Shown piece by piece: positions 1 to 8,132 of a DNA stretch of 64,000 nt. Under the pieces are notes generated by a model. The model saw nothing but the letters and a program-made list of their open reading frames with translations. It was not told where the DNA came from and ran no database searches. Both the position numbers and the translations under genes were made by a program. The first letter of the stretch is position 1. Each line of letters begins with the position of its first letter. This DNA is from Candidatus Gastranaerophilales bacterium. Its GTDB lineage: Bacteria; Cyanobacteriota; Vampirovibrionia; Gastranaerophilales; Gastranaerophilaceae. The stretch is from NCBI GenBank assembly GCA_944325555.1, contig CALVAN010000005.1, positions 1 through 64,000 on the forward strand, written 5' to 3'.

Positions 1-110
1 CAAGAACTCTGAAAAACGATTAAGTATCGTTTTTTAGAGGTAGGCAAAGGAAAAATGTAATTTTTCCGTGCCGTATTATGACCTTGTCGGGGTCAGTTGA
101 CTATATGAAA
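1..110 (+). repeat. Structured repeat element A, copy 0 (5' end outside window)
   Basis: This is the 3' part of an element that recurs at 17650-17861 and 35899-36161. The shared primary sequence is CTCTG ... AGAGGTAG and the 3' block GGGGTCAGTTGACTATATGAAA (89-110). Visible helices are CTCT (7-10)/AGAG (36-39) enclosing AAAAACGAT/ATCGTTTTT (12-20/26-34), then GGAAAAAT/ATTTTTCC near 49-67, and TGACC (79-83)/GGTCA (91-95). The hairpin sequences differ from the other copies but stay paired, which suggests a structured RNA. The long arm that the other copies carry between TGACC and GGTCA is missing here. Function unknown. Confidence 0.7.
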
Positions 111-195
111 TCTTAACAAAAATTTACCTGTTAGCAGTCAAAAAATATTTTCACCTGTTTTTATCAACTTATAAAAATAAATTCAGGTGGAAAAT

Positions 196-1704
196 ATGAA
201 CATAAACAAACTCTCCTTTTTAAATTACACAACAAATAACAATACTGCATCAAAAAAAGAAACCTCTTTTAAAGGTAAAAAACAAAGCGATGTAACCAAT
301 CCTATTAACAGGGAATTGTATCCGGTGGGTGATTTGTTTTTAATGGCGAAAAAAGATGTAAAAATGCCGGAACTTATTATTGATGAATTCTATGCAAGTG
401 AAAACAGCAGGATGTTAAAAAATCCTCTTGGGGTATCTTTATCTCGCTTTTCACCAAAAGATAAGTATGAAATTTTGCAGTATGCAGAAGATATAAAACT
501 TCACAGAAGCGGATTTTCAAAAATTATCAATGCAAAAAATGACGATAAAACATACAGATTCAATACGGATGAAGCTTTAACTCTGTTTTTTGACGCCGGA
601 GATAAAATAGAAAAATATCCGGATGAATTTAAAAGAATTCTTAATGAAAAAGATTCTGATGGAAATCCAAGATTCAACAGCAAGGATTGTTCATTATTGA
701 TGCAAAACATTGAACTTGCAAAGTTGTATCCTAAAGCTTACAGCTCTGTTTTGGCAATGAAGAATTTGGGCGCCGTAGATGTAATAAATATAATGTTAAA
801 TGACGGAGAAATTATTGAAGAATATCCGGAATTATTAGACGACGTAAAACACCTCTTAAACCAAAAAGAAAATAACAATACAAAAGAATTGAATAGTACA
901 ATAAAAAAACTTTATATACAGAAAAAAGCTAAAATAGCTGAACAAAAAGCACAAGAGAGAGAAAGAGAAGAAGCTTTGCTTCTTGAAAAGAGACAGAAAC
1001 AGAAAGAAGAATTGGCAAGAATTGAAGAGGAACGCAGAATAAAAAATGAAGCTGCAGCTAAAATAAGAGCAGAAAAGCGTGCAATAAAAAATGCAGAAGA
1101 AAAGAAAATAAAAGAAGCAAAAATGCAAGAATGGAATCAAAAAGTAGGATGGATATCTCCTGAACAGCTTTTTGACAAAGTAAATACGGCAGTAAACAAC
1201 AAAACTCCGTTAATGCTTGAAAACGGAGAGGTGTTGCCTGACGAAACAAGAGATAAAATTGCATACTATATAAACAGAAGCGGTGAAAAATCAAAAAAAA
1301 TAATAAATGCCAGATACAAAAATCTGCAGCCGATATTTAATGAAAAAGATTGCTGTGAAATTCTAAGCGACTTTGATTCTTATTTCTATCCTCAGTATAT
1401 GTCTTCGCTAAAAAGCGTACGTCGTGACGGAACCCCTGTTTTTAGTGCTGAACAGTGTAAAGAGCTGCTCAAGTTAAAACAGAATTACAGAGATGAAATT
1501 ATTAACAGCTTCTTATTAAGTACGTACCGTAATTTTTCATCCGATGATATTGTGGATATAATGAAAAATTCTGACGTTACAATAAGATATGGTTCTCCTT
1601 TTCACAATTTCGTTATGCAAAAAAATGAAAGCGGGCAATACAGATACTCCGTAGAACAGTGTATTGAATTAGCCAGAGAACAATTAGAAGAATACAAAAG
1701 ATAA
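196..1704 (+). CDS. Hypothetical coiled-coil protein with N-terminal FKG motif
   Basis: A 502-residue protein that I do not recognise. ATG at 196 is preferred over the in-frame GTG at 187 because AGGTGG sits 6 nt before it. The first ~30 residues are Asn/Thr-rich and end in SFKGKK (F25-G27), a motif shared by several other hypothetical proteins here. Two helical regions flank a long charged Glu/Lys/Arg/Ala coiled coil (about residues 235-315). Phrases such as F-N-x-K-D-C and F-S-x-E-Q-C recur on both sides, so the flanking regions look like repeats of one helical unit. There is no signal peptide or membrane segment. The gene is monocistronic, lying after repeat element A and before a terminator. 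Confidence 0.8.
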   Translation: MNINKLSFLNYTTNNNTASKKETSFKGKKQSDVTNPINRELYPVGDLFLMAKKDVKMPELIIDEFYASENSRMLKNPLGVSLSRFSPKDKYEILQYAEDIKLHRSGFSKIINAKNDDKTYRFNTDEALTLFFDAGDKIEKYPDEFKRILNEKDSDGNPRFNSKDCSLLMQNIELAKLYPKAYSSVLAMKNLGAVDVINIMLNDGEIIEEYPELLDDVKHLLNQKENNNTKELNSTIKKLYIQKKAKIAEQKAQEREREEALLLEKRQKQKEELARIEEERRIKNEAAAKIRAEKRAIKNAEEKKIKEAKMQEWNQKVGWISPEQLFDKVNTAVNNKTPLMLENGEVLPDETRDKIAYYINRSGEKSKKIINARYKNLQPIFNEKDCCEILSDFDSYFYPQYMSSLKSVRRDGTPVFSAEQCKELLKLKQNYRDEIINSFLLSTYRNFSSDDIVDIMKNSDVTIRYGSPFHNFVMQKNESGQYRYSVEQCIELAREQLEEYKR

Positions 1705-1705
1705 T

Positions 1706-1744
1706 GAAAAAGGCAATGCTTACAACGCATTGTCTTTTTGTTTT
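1706..1744 (+). terminator. Rho-independent terminator
   Basis: AAAGGCAATGC pairs with GCATTGTCTTT and is followed by TTTTGTTTT, directly after the stop codon of the upstream hypothetical gene. Confidence 0.8.
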
Positions 1745-1792
1745 CTGTGTTATACTCTTTGTGTATTATTGCATTAAGGAGTTTAGCGGGTT

Positions 1793-2251
1793 ATGAACAT
1801 AAAAGATTTAAACATTACACTTAACGGTATTGATGAGAACGGCAGCGAAAAAGAGTATAAAATTGGGGACTTAGCGGGAAAAACAACCATTCTGTACTTT
1901 TATCCCAAAGACAACACGTCAGGCTGTACGCAAGAAGCCTGTGACTTTAGAGAAAACAAAAACAGATGGTCTGCCAAAGCTCAGGTTGTCGGCGTCAGCC
2001 CCGACAGCATAAAAAGCCATCTTTCTTTTAAAGAAAAACAAGGGCTCAACTTTACACTGCTATCAGACCCCGAACATATTTTAGCCGAAACCTTCGGCGC
2101 CTGGGGTGAAAAATCAATGTACGGTAAAAAATATATGGGGATAATTCGTTCCACATTTCTTATCAACGAACAGGGCGAAGTCGTAAAAGAGTGGAGAAAA
2201 GTTAAAGTAAAAGGTCACGTGGATGAAGTCCTTTCTGCATTGGAAGAATAA
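1793..2251 (+). CDS. bcp: Thioredoxin-dependent thiol peroxidase, Bcp/PrxQ type
   Basis: Peroxiredoxin that reduces H2O2 and organic peroxides in the cytoplasm at the expense of thioredoxin. The 152-residue length is typical of PrxQ. The active-site segment YPKDNTSGCTQEACDF contains the peroxidatic Cys45 and the resolving Cys50, with the five-residue spacing diagnostic of the two-Cys Bcp subgroup; the usual TPGCT appears as TSGCT. The conserved GVSPDS and FTLLSDP segments follow. Thioredoxin reductase (5258-6211), encoded 3 kb away, would complete the electron path. An oxygen-defence gene is consistent with an anaerobe meeting occasional oxygen. AAGGAG lies upstream of the ATG. Confidence 0.93.
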   Translation: MNIKDLNITLNGIDENGSEKEYKIGDLAGKTTILYFYPKDNTSGCTQEACDFRENKNRWSAKAQVVGVSPDSIKSHLSFKEKQGLNFTLLSDPEHILAETFGAWGEKSMYGKKYMGIIRSTFLINEQGEVVKEWRKVKVKGHVDEVLSALEE

Positions 2252-2286
2252 GAATGTGTAAGAAAAGGCTAAGAAAAGAGTAAAAA

Positions 2287-2472
2287 ATGGCAAAAAAATT
2301 TAAACACTTAAAAACCGGCAATACATATGAAATGATAAGAGATGATGTAAAAAACTGCACCAACGCAAACGACGGGCAGACAATGGTATTGTACAAGCGT
2401 GACGGATTCCCCGACTTGATTTTTGTAAGGGAAAAAGAAGAGTTTTATCAAAAATTTGAAGAAATTAAGTAA
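2287..2472 (+). CDS. Small protein, DUF1653-like
   Basis: 61 residues starting MAKKFKHLKTGNTYEMI, with a middle QTMVLYKRDG and an end FVREKEEFYQKFEE. This layout (K-H-x-K-x-G-x-x-Y-E, then V-x-Y, then R-x-x-x-x-F) resembles the DUF1653 family of small beta-rich bacterial proteins of unknown function; the match is by eye only. It follows bcp by 35 nt on the same strand and probably shares its transcript. Its 3' end overlaps the convergent acetyltransferase gene by 8 nt. Confidence 0.65.
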   Translation: MAKKFKHLKTGNTYEMIRDDVKNCTNANDGQTMVLYKRDGFPDLIFVREKEEFYQKFEEIK

Positions 2473-3022
2473 TACTCTTTATCGGTTTGCAAGGGTTACC
2501 GACTGCAATGCAGTTTGACGGAATATCTTTTGTAACCACGCTGCCTGCACCTATAACAACGTTATTGCCGATGGTAACACCGGGGAGAATTGTTACACTT
2601 CCGCCAATCCAAACATCGTTGCCTATCGTAACTGGTTCTGCCCACTCGTTAAATGTTAAACGTTCTTTTGCATCAATCGGATGGCAGGCTGTGTAAATTC
2701 CGACATTTGGTCCTACAAATACGTTGTTGCCTATAGTGACTTTTGCAGGGTCAAGTACAAGAAAATTGTGGTTTGCATAGAAATTATCACCGACTTCTAT
2801 ATTGTATCCGTAATCACATTGAAATGGAGATTCAACCCATAGATTTTTACCTGCTTTACTTAAAATTTTTCTTAACAAACTTTCTCGTTCATCTCGCTTA
2901 GAAGCTCTTAGCATATTAAAATCATATGTCATATCTTTAGCTTTTATACGGTCTGCCGCCAGTTCTTTATCGGGGGCATAGTATATTTCTCCGTTAAGCA
3001 TTTTATCTTTTTCTGTTGGCAT
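2465..3022 (-). CDS. Maltose/galactoside O-acetyltransferase-like (hexapeptide repeat)
   Basis: 185 residues, the size of Maa/LacA/NodL sugar O-acetyltransferases, which transfer acetyl from acetyl-CoA to a sugar hydroxyl. The N-terminal helical 'Mac' domain (about 1-55) starts MPTEKDKMLNGEIYYAPD. It is followed by left-handed beta-helix hexapeptides (VTIGNN, VFVGPN, VTIGND, VWIGGS, VTIGNN, VVIGAG) and the closing GNPCKPIK. The YANHN (H85) and TACHP (H114) segments match the acceptor site and the catalytic His of this family. The real acceptor sugar cannot be read from sequence. It is transcribed divergently from the gene at 3279. Confidence 0.88.
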   Translation of the reverse strand: MPTEKDKMLNGEIYYAPDKELAADRIKAKDMTYDFNMLRASKRDERESLLRKILSKAGKNLWVESPFQCDYGYNIEVGDNFYANHNFLVLDPAKVTIGNNVFVGPNVGIYTACHPIDAKERLTFNEWAEPVTIGNDVWIGGSVTILPGVTIGNNVVIGAGSVVTKDIPSNCIAVGNPCKPIKSIT

Positions 3023-3113
3023 AACTTATCTCCATAATATTATGTGATACTATATATTAGTTAGCATAAACAATATTCTAGCTCAAAAAGTGAAATTGAG
3101 ACAGATTTTGTTT

Positions 3114-3119
3114 TATAAT
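3114..3119 (+). promoter_or_regulatory. Possible -10 box before repeat element B
   Basis: TATAAT lies 25 nt before the conserved TGTTCGAG of element B. The other copy of the element has the same box at nearly the same distance (30837-30842, 26 nt). No clear -35 is seen. Confidence 0.4.
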
Positions 3120-3143
3120 CAGTTTTATAGAGCTCAGATAAAA

Positions 3144-3264
3144 TGTTCGAGAAAAATTCGTGATAAGGAGCCAAGCGACGTGAACGAATTTTTTGAGTGA
3201 CACATTGAAAAGGTGAGCAGGTGCTGGCTGCGGTCAGCCGGCAGCAACTGCGACACTAGATTAG
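3144..3264 (+). repeat. Structured repeat element B, copy 1
   Basis: About 120 nt, sharing with 30867-30988 the blocks TGTTCGAGAAAAATT, GTGATA, ACGAATTTTTTGAG, TTGAAAAGGTGAG and GACACTAGATTA. GAAAAATTCGT pairs with ACGAATTTTTTC-like sequence downstream to form a long helix. A second hairpin (GCAG-GTGCTGGCTG ... CAGCCGGCAGC-CTGC, about 3218-3250) replaces an unrelated hairpin at the same position in copy 2. The element ends 14 nt before the ATG of the next gene, so it is probably its 5' leader. Not matched to a known riboswitch. Confidence 0.65.
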
Positions 3265-3278
3265 ATAGAAGGTAAATA

Positions 3279-5186
3279 ATGGAAAAAACAGTATCTAAAG
3301 AAAAATCCTGGAGAGAGTGGCACTTAGCCGAAGAACTGCAATATGTTTTAGAAAGAAGCAAAAACGTTATAATACCTAAAAAACGTGATGAGCTTATAGA
3401 ACTTGCCCTGGGCAGCAAGGAAAATGTAACTTACGATGTTGCATATGATGTTCCTAATATTGGTAATGTTGTTGAAGCACACGTTACTCGATGCAAAAAC
3501 GGTATCGCAATTAATTATCCTGATCCATACATGCGCAGACGTGACCCTAATTGTATGGTGGTTAATAATATAGAAAAAACCGATAAAGTTACTTTTGATG
3601 AAAGATTCGGTAAAGGTTTTGATGCGTTAAGAAAAGACACTTTAGACTGGTTGAGCCATAATGACTTAATACTTGTTCCGTTTATGGCAGGCGGTACAAA
3701 ATACGGCTATCCTGCATTGATGATTGCGCCCAAAAATGCGGCCTTCTTTGCAGTGAGTATTTATGACCTTCAGGGGATGATTCCTTACGACAAACTTGAA
3801 AAAGATTTTGAGCCAAAGGCTATTATATATGTAGCTCCGCCATTCAGACATTCTCATTTTGAAGGCAAACAGGTTGTTGTTCATAACCAGCAAAATAATA
3901 TACACGAGGTCTTTTCGTATAACCTTTACCCGGGACCGAGCGCCAAAAAAGGCGTTTATGGAGTTTTGCTTGCACTGGGATTGAAAGAAGATTTTGTTAC
4001 AGTGCATGCATCAACCGTAAATATTACAACACCATATGATAATGATATAAGCATACTTCACGAGGGTGCCTCGGGCAGCGGAAAAAGCGAAATGCTAGAA
4101 TATGCGCACAGAGAAGAAGACGGACGTTTGCTTTTAGGGCGAAATGTTGTGACAGGAGAAGAAAAATATCTTGCATTGCCGCAGGGGTGTAAATTACAAC
4201 CTGTCACAGACGATATGGCGCTTTGCCATCCGAGTTTTCGAAAAGACAACGGCAAACTTTGTGTTGTTGACGCTGAACGCTCGTGGTTTGTAAGAATTGA
4301 TCATATCAAAGGTTATGGCACAGATCCTAATCTTGAATTTGTAACAACAAATCCAAAAGAACCGTTGATATTCTTTAACCTTGAGGCACACCCTAACGCA
4401 ACGTGCCTGATATGGGAACATGAGGAAGATTCTCCAGGTAAAAAATGTCCTAACCCGAGAATTATTATTCCACGTGAACAAATTAAAAATATACAAGACG
4501 GTCCTATAGAAATAGATTACAGAAGCTTCGGGCTGAGAACTCCGCCATGTACCAAAGAAAAACCGTCATACGGAATATTTGGTATGTTGCATATATTGCC
4601 GCCGGCTCTGGCATGGTTATGGCGACTTGTTGCACCAAGAGGCTACGGAAACCCGAGTATAACAAGCACCGGCAAAGACCTGTTTAAACTGCAAAGCGAA
4701 GGTGTCGGCTCATTCTGGCCTTTTGCAACAGGCAAAAGAGTGGATTTCGCCAATATTTTACTTGAACAATTTATGAATACTACCAGAACAAGAAATATTC
4801 TTATTCCTAATCAGCATATTGGCGCTTGGGAAGTCGGCTTTATGGCAGAATGGGTAATAAGAGAGTATCTTGCAAGACGTGGTCAGGCATCTTTTAAAAA
4901 GTTGAACTTAAAACCGGCACGTCACCCTCTGGGCGGTTACATACCTGAAAATATCCATATAGAAGGTACACCTATATCTAAAAAGTTCTTTGATGTTACA
5001 AAACAACCTCAAATTGAAGAAGAAGGTTATGATAAAGGTGCAAAAATGCTTGAAGATTTCTTTAAGGAAGAACTTAAATTATACTTGAAATCAGATCTTC
5101 ACCCGCTCGGTAAAGCAATAATACTATGCTGTATGGATAACGGTACTGTGGATGATTACGAAAAATTGATTCCGGGCGCATACTAA
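3279..5186 (+). CDS. Large PEPCK-like P-loop protein (probably DUF4914 family)
   Basis: 635 residues, cytoplasmic. A Walker A loop, GASGSGKS (263-270), preceded by SILHE is the style seen in phosphoenolpyruvate carboxykinases and HPr kinases. The rest does not resemble classical PEPCK closely, and the length exceeds ATP-PEPCK (~540). From memory it best fits the uncharacterised DUF4914 family; this was not searched. Other conserved-looking segments are VPFMAGGTKYGYPA, YPGPSAKKGVYG and FWPFATGKRVDFAN. It is monocistronic, directly behind structured element B and ending at a terminator. A nucleotide-dependent kinase or carboxykinase role is plausible but unproven. Confidence 0.75.
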   Translation: MEKTVSKEKSWREWHLAEELQYVLERSKNVIIPKKRDELIELALGSKENVTYDVAYDVPNIGNVVEAHVTRCKNGIAINYPDPYMRRRDPNCMVVNNIEKTDKVTFDERFGKGFDALRKDTLDWLSHNDLILVPFMAGGTKYGYPALMIAPKNAAFFAVSIYDLQGMIPYDKLEKDFEPKAIIYVAPPFRHSHFEGKQVVVHNQQNNIHEVFSYNLYPGPSAKKGVYGVLLALGLKEDFVTVHASTVNITTPYDNDISILHEGASGSGKSEMLEYAHREEDGRLLLGRNVVTGEEKYLALPQGCKLQPVTDDMALCHPSFRKDNGKLCVVDAERSWFVRIDHIKGYGTDPNLEFVTTNPKEPLIFFNLEAHPNATCLIWEHEEDSPGKKCPNPRIIIPREQIKNIQDGPIEIDYRSFGLRTPPCTKEKPSYGIFGMLHILPPALAWLWRLVAPRGYGNPSITSTGKDLFKLQSEGVGSFWPFATGKRVDFANILLEQFMNTTRTRNILIPNQHIGAWEVGFMAEWVIREYLARRGQASFKKLNLKPARHPLGGYIPENIHIEGTPISKKFFDVTKQPQIEEEGYDKGAKMLEDFFKEELKLYLKSDLHPLGKAIILCCMDNGTVDDYEKLIPGAY

Positions 5187-5209
5187 AAAGCTCATACTAA
5201 AAGACAAAT

Positions 5210-5245
5210 AAAAAGACATCCTATAAGGGATGTCTTTTTATTTAT
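5210..5245. terminator. Bidirectional terminator between convergent genes
   Basis: AAAAAGACATC/GATGTCTTTTT stem with a short loop. A-rich on the left and T-rich on the right, so it can serve both the P-loop gene and trxB. Confidence 0.8.
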
Positions 5246-5257
5246 GGGTTTATAAAA

Positions 5258-6211
5258 TTACACGGAAAGTGTTTTTTCCTTGATTTCATCAAGATATTTT
5301 GTTGCAAAACAGCCTGCTATTGCTCCGTCTGCAGCCGCTGTGATTACCTGCCTTAACGGGGTGTTTCTTACATCACCTATGGCATAAACCCCCTTAACGG
5401 AAGTCTGCATATACTCATCTGTTATTATAAATCCGGCTTCATCCTGCTTTAGCTGTGCATTAACATACTCAACATTAGGAGCAAAACCGATGTAAGGGAA
5501 CACTCCGTCAACATTAAGCTCCGTTTCTTCTCCGGTTTTAACATTTTTTACAACAAATGATTCCACACAGTCCTTGCCTTTTATTTCTACAGGTATTGTG
5601 TCATAGATAAATTCAACTTTGTCATTGTTAAAAGCACGCTGCTGAACAATTTTGTCGGCTCTAAGCGCATCTCTTCTGTGGATGATATAAACCTTTTGTG
5701 CAAATTTAGTTAAATAGCAGCCTTCTTCAACGGCAGCATTCCCCCCGCCGACTACTGCAACAACTTTGTCTTTGTAAAAGGCTCCGTCGCAAACTGCGCA
5801 ATAGCTTACACCACGTCCGGCGAATTCTTTTTCTCCTTTAATTCCAAGCTTTTTCGCCTGTGCACCTGTTGCTATAATTACCGTTTTAGTTTCGAAAACG
5901 GCTTCTTTTGTTTCGATAATTTTTGTATCAGGTATTAGGTCTATTTTTTCAATCTCCTGCATCGGGTATTTGTCGATGTTGAACATGTCAGCATGCTCTT
6001 CAAATTTTTCCATCATGTCATATCCGCCGATTTTTCCAAGTGCCGGATAGTTTTCAAGTTCAAGATAATTTGATGGCTGACCGCCGAACATTGAAATATC
6101 GATAACAGCAGTTTTAGCCTCGCCACGTGCGGCATAAATGGCGGCCGACAAACCTGCAGGACCACCGCCTAGTATTACAACATCATACTGTAAAAGCTTT
6201 TTCTCACTCAT
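5258..6211 (-). CDS. trxB: Thioredoxin-disulfide reductase
   Basis: 317-residue low-molecular-weight flavoprotein that passes electrons from NADPH through FAD to thioredoxin. It shows the FAD motif GGGPAG (15-20), the redox dithiol CAVC (C138, C141) in the canonical VSYCAVCDGAFY context, the NADPH-binding VGGGNAA (154-160) and the C-terminal FAD segment YAIGDVR. Length and order match the TrxB family. A small exported protein gene lies immediately downstream on the plus map (upstream in transcription, 24 nt gap), so the two may be cotranscribed. It would regenerate thioredoxin for the Bcp peroxidase at 1793. Confidence 0.95.
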   Translation of the reverse strand: MSEKKLLQYDVVILGGGPAGLSAAIYAARGEAKTAVIDISMFGGQPSNYLELENYPALGKIGGYDMMEKFEEHADMFNIDKYPMQEIEKIDLIPDTKIIETKEAVFETKTVIIATGAQAKKLGIKGEKEFAGRGVSYCAVCDGAFYKDKVVAVVGGGNAAVEEGCYLTKFAQKVYIIHRRDALRADKIVQQRAFNNDKVEFIYDTIPVEIKGKDCVESFVVKNVKTGEETELNVDGVFPYIGFAPNVEYVNAQLKQDEAGFIITDEYMQTSVKGVYAIGDVRNTPLRQVITAAADGAIAGCFATKYLDEIKEKTLSV

Positions 6212-6235
6212 TGTTTATACTCTCTCTCAATTAAA

Positions 6236-6757
6236 TCAGTAACTGTTTGCTTTAGAATACAACAGGTCTAATATGTCCATACCGCTTAATTTCTCGGCTT
6301 TGATATCGTAAATAACAATATCTGTCCTGACTTTATCCCCGTTTTTATATTTTTCTATAACTATTTTATCAGTTCCATGAAAATTTTCACCACTTAATGT
6401 TAAAGTAGGTGTTTCAATCATTTTGGCATTATTTCCTTCTGTAACATGCGTAAAAGTTATACGGTTACCTTTTACGTCCTTAACGGTTACGGAAGCCTCC
6501 GCTCCCGATACAGGATTTGCCAATGTAATGACGTCGCCTTGCTTTGATAAGTTCCAAAAATCCGTTGTAACTTCATTAAATATTTTTTTGTTGTTGCTGT
6601 AAGTCATTACGGATTTTATTTTCCAAGTCCCGAAAAAACCTTTTGGCACCTGATCGGATAAAGAAACTCCGGCTTTTAAAAGCATACTTTCTGCCGCAGC
6701 CGGAGCGTATGGTGTAATGAGTATGAATATTAAAAATATCAATAGTAAATTTTTCAT
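6236..6757 (-). CDS. Hypothetical exported protein
   Basis: 173 residues with a clear N-terminal signal peptide: basic MKN, a Leu/Ile/Phe hydrophobic stretch to about residue 17, then PAAAES as a likely signal peptidase I site. The mature part is beta-rich and polar, with regularly spaced strands (VITLANPVSG, NRITFTHVTEG, TLTLSGENFHG), like a small periplasmic lipocalin-type or beta-barrel domain. No catalytic motif is seen. It sits 24 nt upstream of trxB on the same strand. Function unknown. Confidence 0.75.
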   Translation of the reverse strand: MKNLLLIFLIFILITPYAPAAAESMLLKAGVSLSDQVPKGFFGTWKIKSVMTYSNNKKIFNEVTTDFWNLSKQGDVITLANPVSGAEASVTVKDVKGNRITFTHVTEGNNAKMIETPTLTLSGENFHGTDKIVIEKYKNGDKVRTDIVIYDIKAEKLSGMDILDLLYSKANSY

Positions 6758-6814
6758 GATTTATATATAAGAATTATTAAAAAACTTTCAATATTTTTAT
6801 GTTATTCTTTGTTT

Positions 6815-7288
6815 ATGGAAAAGATTTTTTCAATCACCGTAAATAACTTAGAAGAAACCGATATTCTGGCAATGAAATTTTCAAATGCGATTAGAAAACA
6901 CGGCGCATTTGTTTGTCTGTACGGCGATATTGGTGCAGGTAAAACAGCTTTTACAAAGCTTGTTGCAAAGCATCTTAACGTTAAAGAAAAAGTAACAAGC
7001 CCGAGTTTTGTAATTATAAATGAATATTTATCAGGTGATTTGCCGGTTTATCATTTTGATTTGTACCGTCTGGAAAAAGAAGGTGTTAAAACAATCATTG
7101 ATGAACTTACCGAATACACAAAACCTGATGTGCTGACAATGGTTGAGTGGGCAGAGTTTTCTGATTGTGAGCTTCCTTTTGACAGAATAGAAATAAAAAT
7201 CGAATACATAGATGAAAACGCCAGAAAATTTGATTTCTATGCATTTGGTGATGAATATAAAAAAGCACTGGAAGGACTTAAACAGTGA
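6815..7288 (+). CDS. tsaE: tRNA t6A biosynthesis ATPase TsaE
   Basis: P-loop ATPase of the TsaB-TsaD-TsaE complex that makes N6-threonylcarbamoyladenosine at A37 of ANN-decoding tRNAs. 157 residues; Walker A GDIGAGKT (37-44), then the family signature VTSPSFVIINEY and YHFDLYRL, and VEWAEF near the C-terminus. ATG at 6815 was chosen over a TTG at 6809; neither has a Shine-Dalgarno sequence, so the mRNA may be leaderless. It overlaps tsaB by 4 nt (GTGA), which makes a tsaE-tsaB operon likely. Confidence 0.93.
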   Translation: MEKIFSITVNNLEETDILAMKFSNAIRKHGAFVCLYGDIGAGKTAFTKLVAKHLNVKEKVTSPSFVIINEYLSGDLPVYHFDLYRLEKEGVKTIIDELTEYTKPDVLTMVEWAEFSDCELPFDRIEIKIEYIDENARKFDFYAFGDEYKKALEGLKQ

Positions 7289-7959
7289 AAATTCTTACAT
7301 TTGATACAAGTCTGGATAAAACATATGTAACGTTATCAGACAACGGAAATTTTCTTGCTGATGAGATAATAGAAAACCATAACGAAAAATACCACTCGGC
7401 ATTTTTAATTCCGACACTTGTGTCAATACTTAAAAATAATAAACTTACAATGCAAGATATAGATGTAATCGGCACAAACATTGGTCCCGGAAGTTTTACG
7501 GGAATAAGAGCCTGTGTAACCGTAGCCAGAGTAATGGCACAGCAGCTCAATATTCCGCTTGTCGGAGTAAGTTCGCTGGAAATTCTATCAAATATAAACA
7601 ATTCACTGAAGAAAACAGTAGTAGTTCTAGATGCAAGAAAACAGCAGTTTTATACCGCAATTTACGAAAATGGCAAAGAACTACAACCGCCTAAACTTAC
7701 AACAAAAGAAGATTTATTAAAATTAAGTTTCGAAAATTCCTGTGTAATATCAGATGAAGTTTCTCACGAGGTATTGAAGGAAATTTCCGTTGACACCAAA
7801 ATTTATACAAAAATAAACGCCGACCTTGGAAAATATTTGAACAATCTTGTTTCGCAAAAAATTTCGGCTGCCCAAAAGGATGAGTACCTCTGGGCAAAAT
7901 TAAAACCTCTTTATTTACAGGCACCGCCCGTAACAATTTCAGCAAAGAACAGAAAATAA
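7285..7959 (+). CDS. tsaB: tRNA t6A biosynthesis protein TsaB
   Basis: 224-residue ASKHA-fold scaffold that activates TsaD during t6A synthesis. The N-terminus MKILTFDTS and the segment GPGSFTGIRA are hallmark TsaB/YeaZ sequences. It lacks the metal-binding histidines of TsaD, as expected. The GTG start overlaps the tsaE stop (GTGA), with GGAAGGA upstream, giving translational coupling. TsaD itself is not in the window. No rimI gene follows, unlike in some bacteria. Confidence 0.93.
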   Translation: MKILTFDTSLDKTYVTLSDNGNFLADEIIENHNEKYHSAFLIPTLVSILKNNKLTMQDIDVIGTNIGPGSFTGIRACVTVARVMAQQLNIPLVGVSSLEILSNINNSLKKTVVVLDARKQQFYTAIYENGKELQPPKLTTKEDLLKLSFENSCVISDEVSHEVLKEISVDTKIYTKINADLGKYLNNLVSQKISAAQKDEYLWAKLKPLYLQAPPVTISAKNRK

Positions 7960-8132
7960 TTATTTAATGTTTATTTTGTGTATGCTCAAAAAATACAAGC
8001 GATAAAAAATGTTTTTGTAAATCGGTCGTAAAGCGTTATTTTATTTGTATTAAAAAATGGTTTGTATTACCATATAGTTATGTAGTTAGAATTAGGCAAT
8101 AGTATATACACTAACAAGGAGGGTACTTTATT

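Noticed and set aside
856-1140. Minus-strand ORF rich in Phe, Ser and Leu inside the coiled-coil gene
   Set aside because: It is the antisense of an Glu/Lys-rich coiled-coil coding strand, which produces Phe/Leu/Ser on the other strand; no ribosome site and no family.
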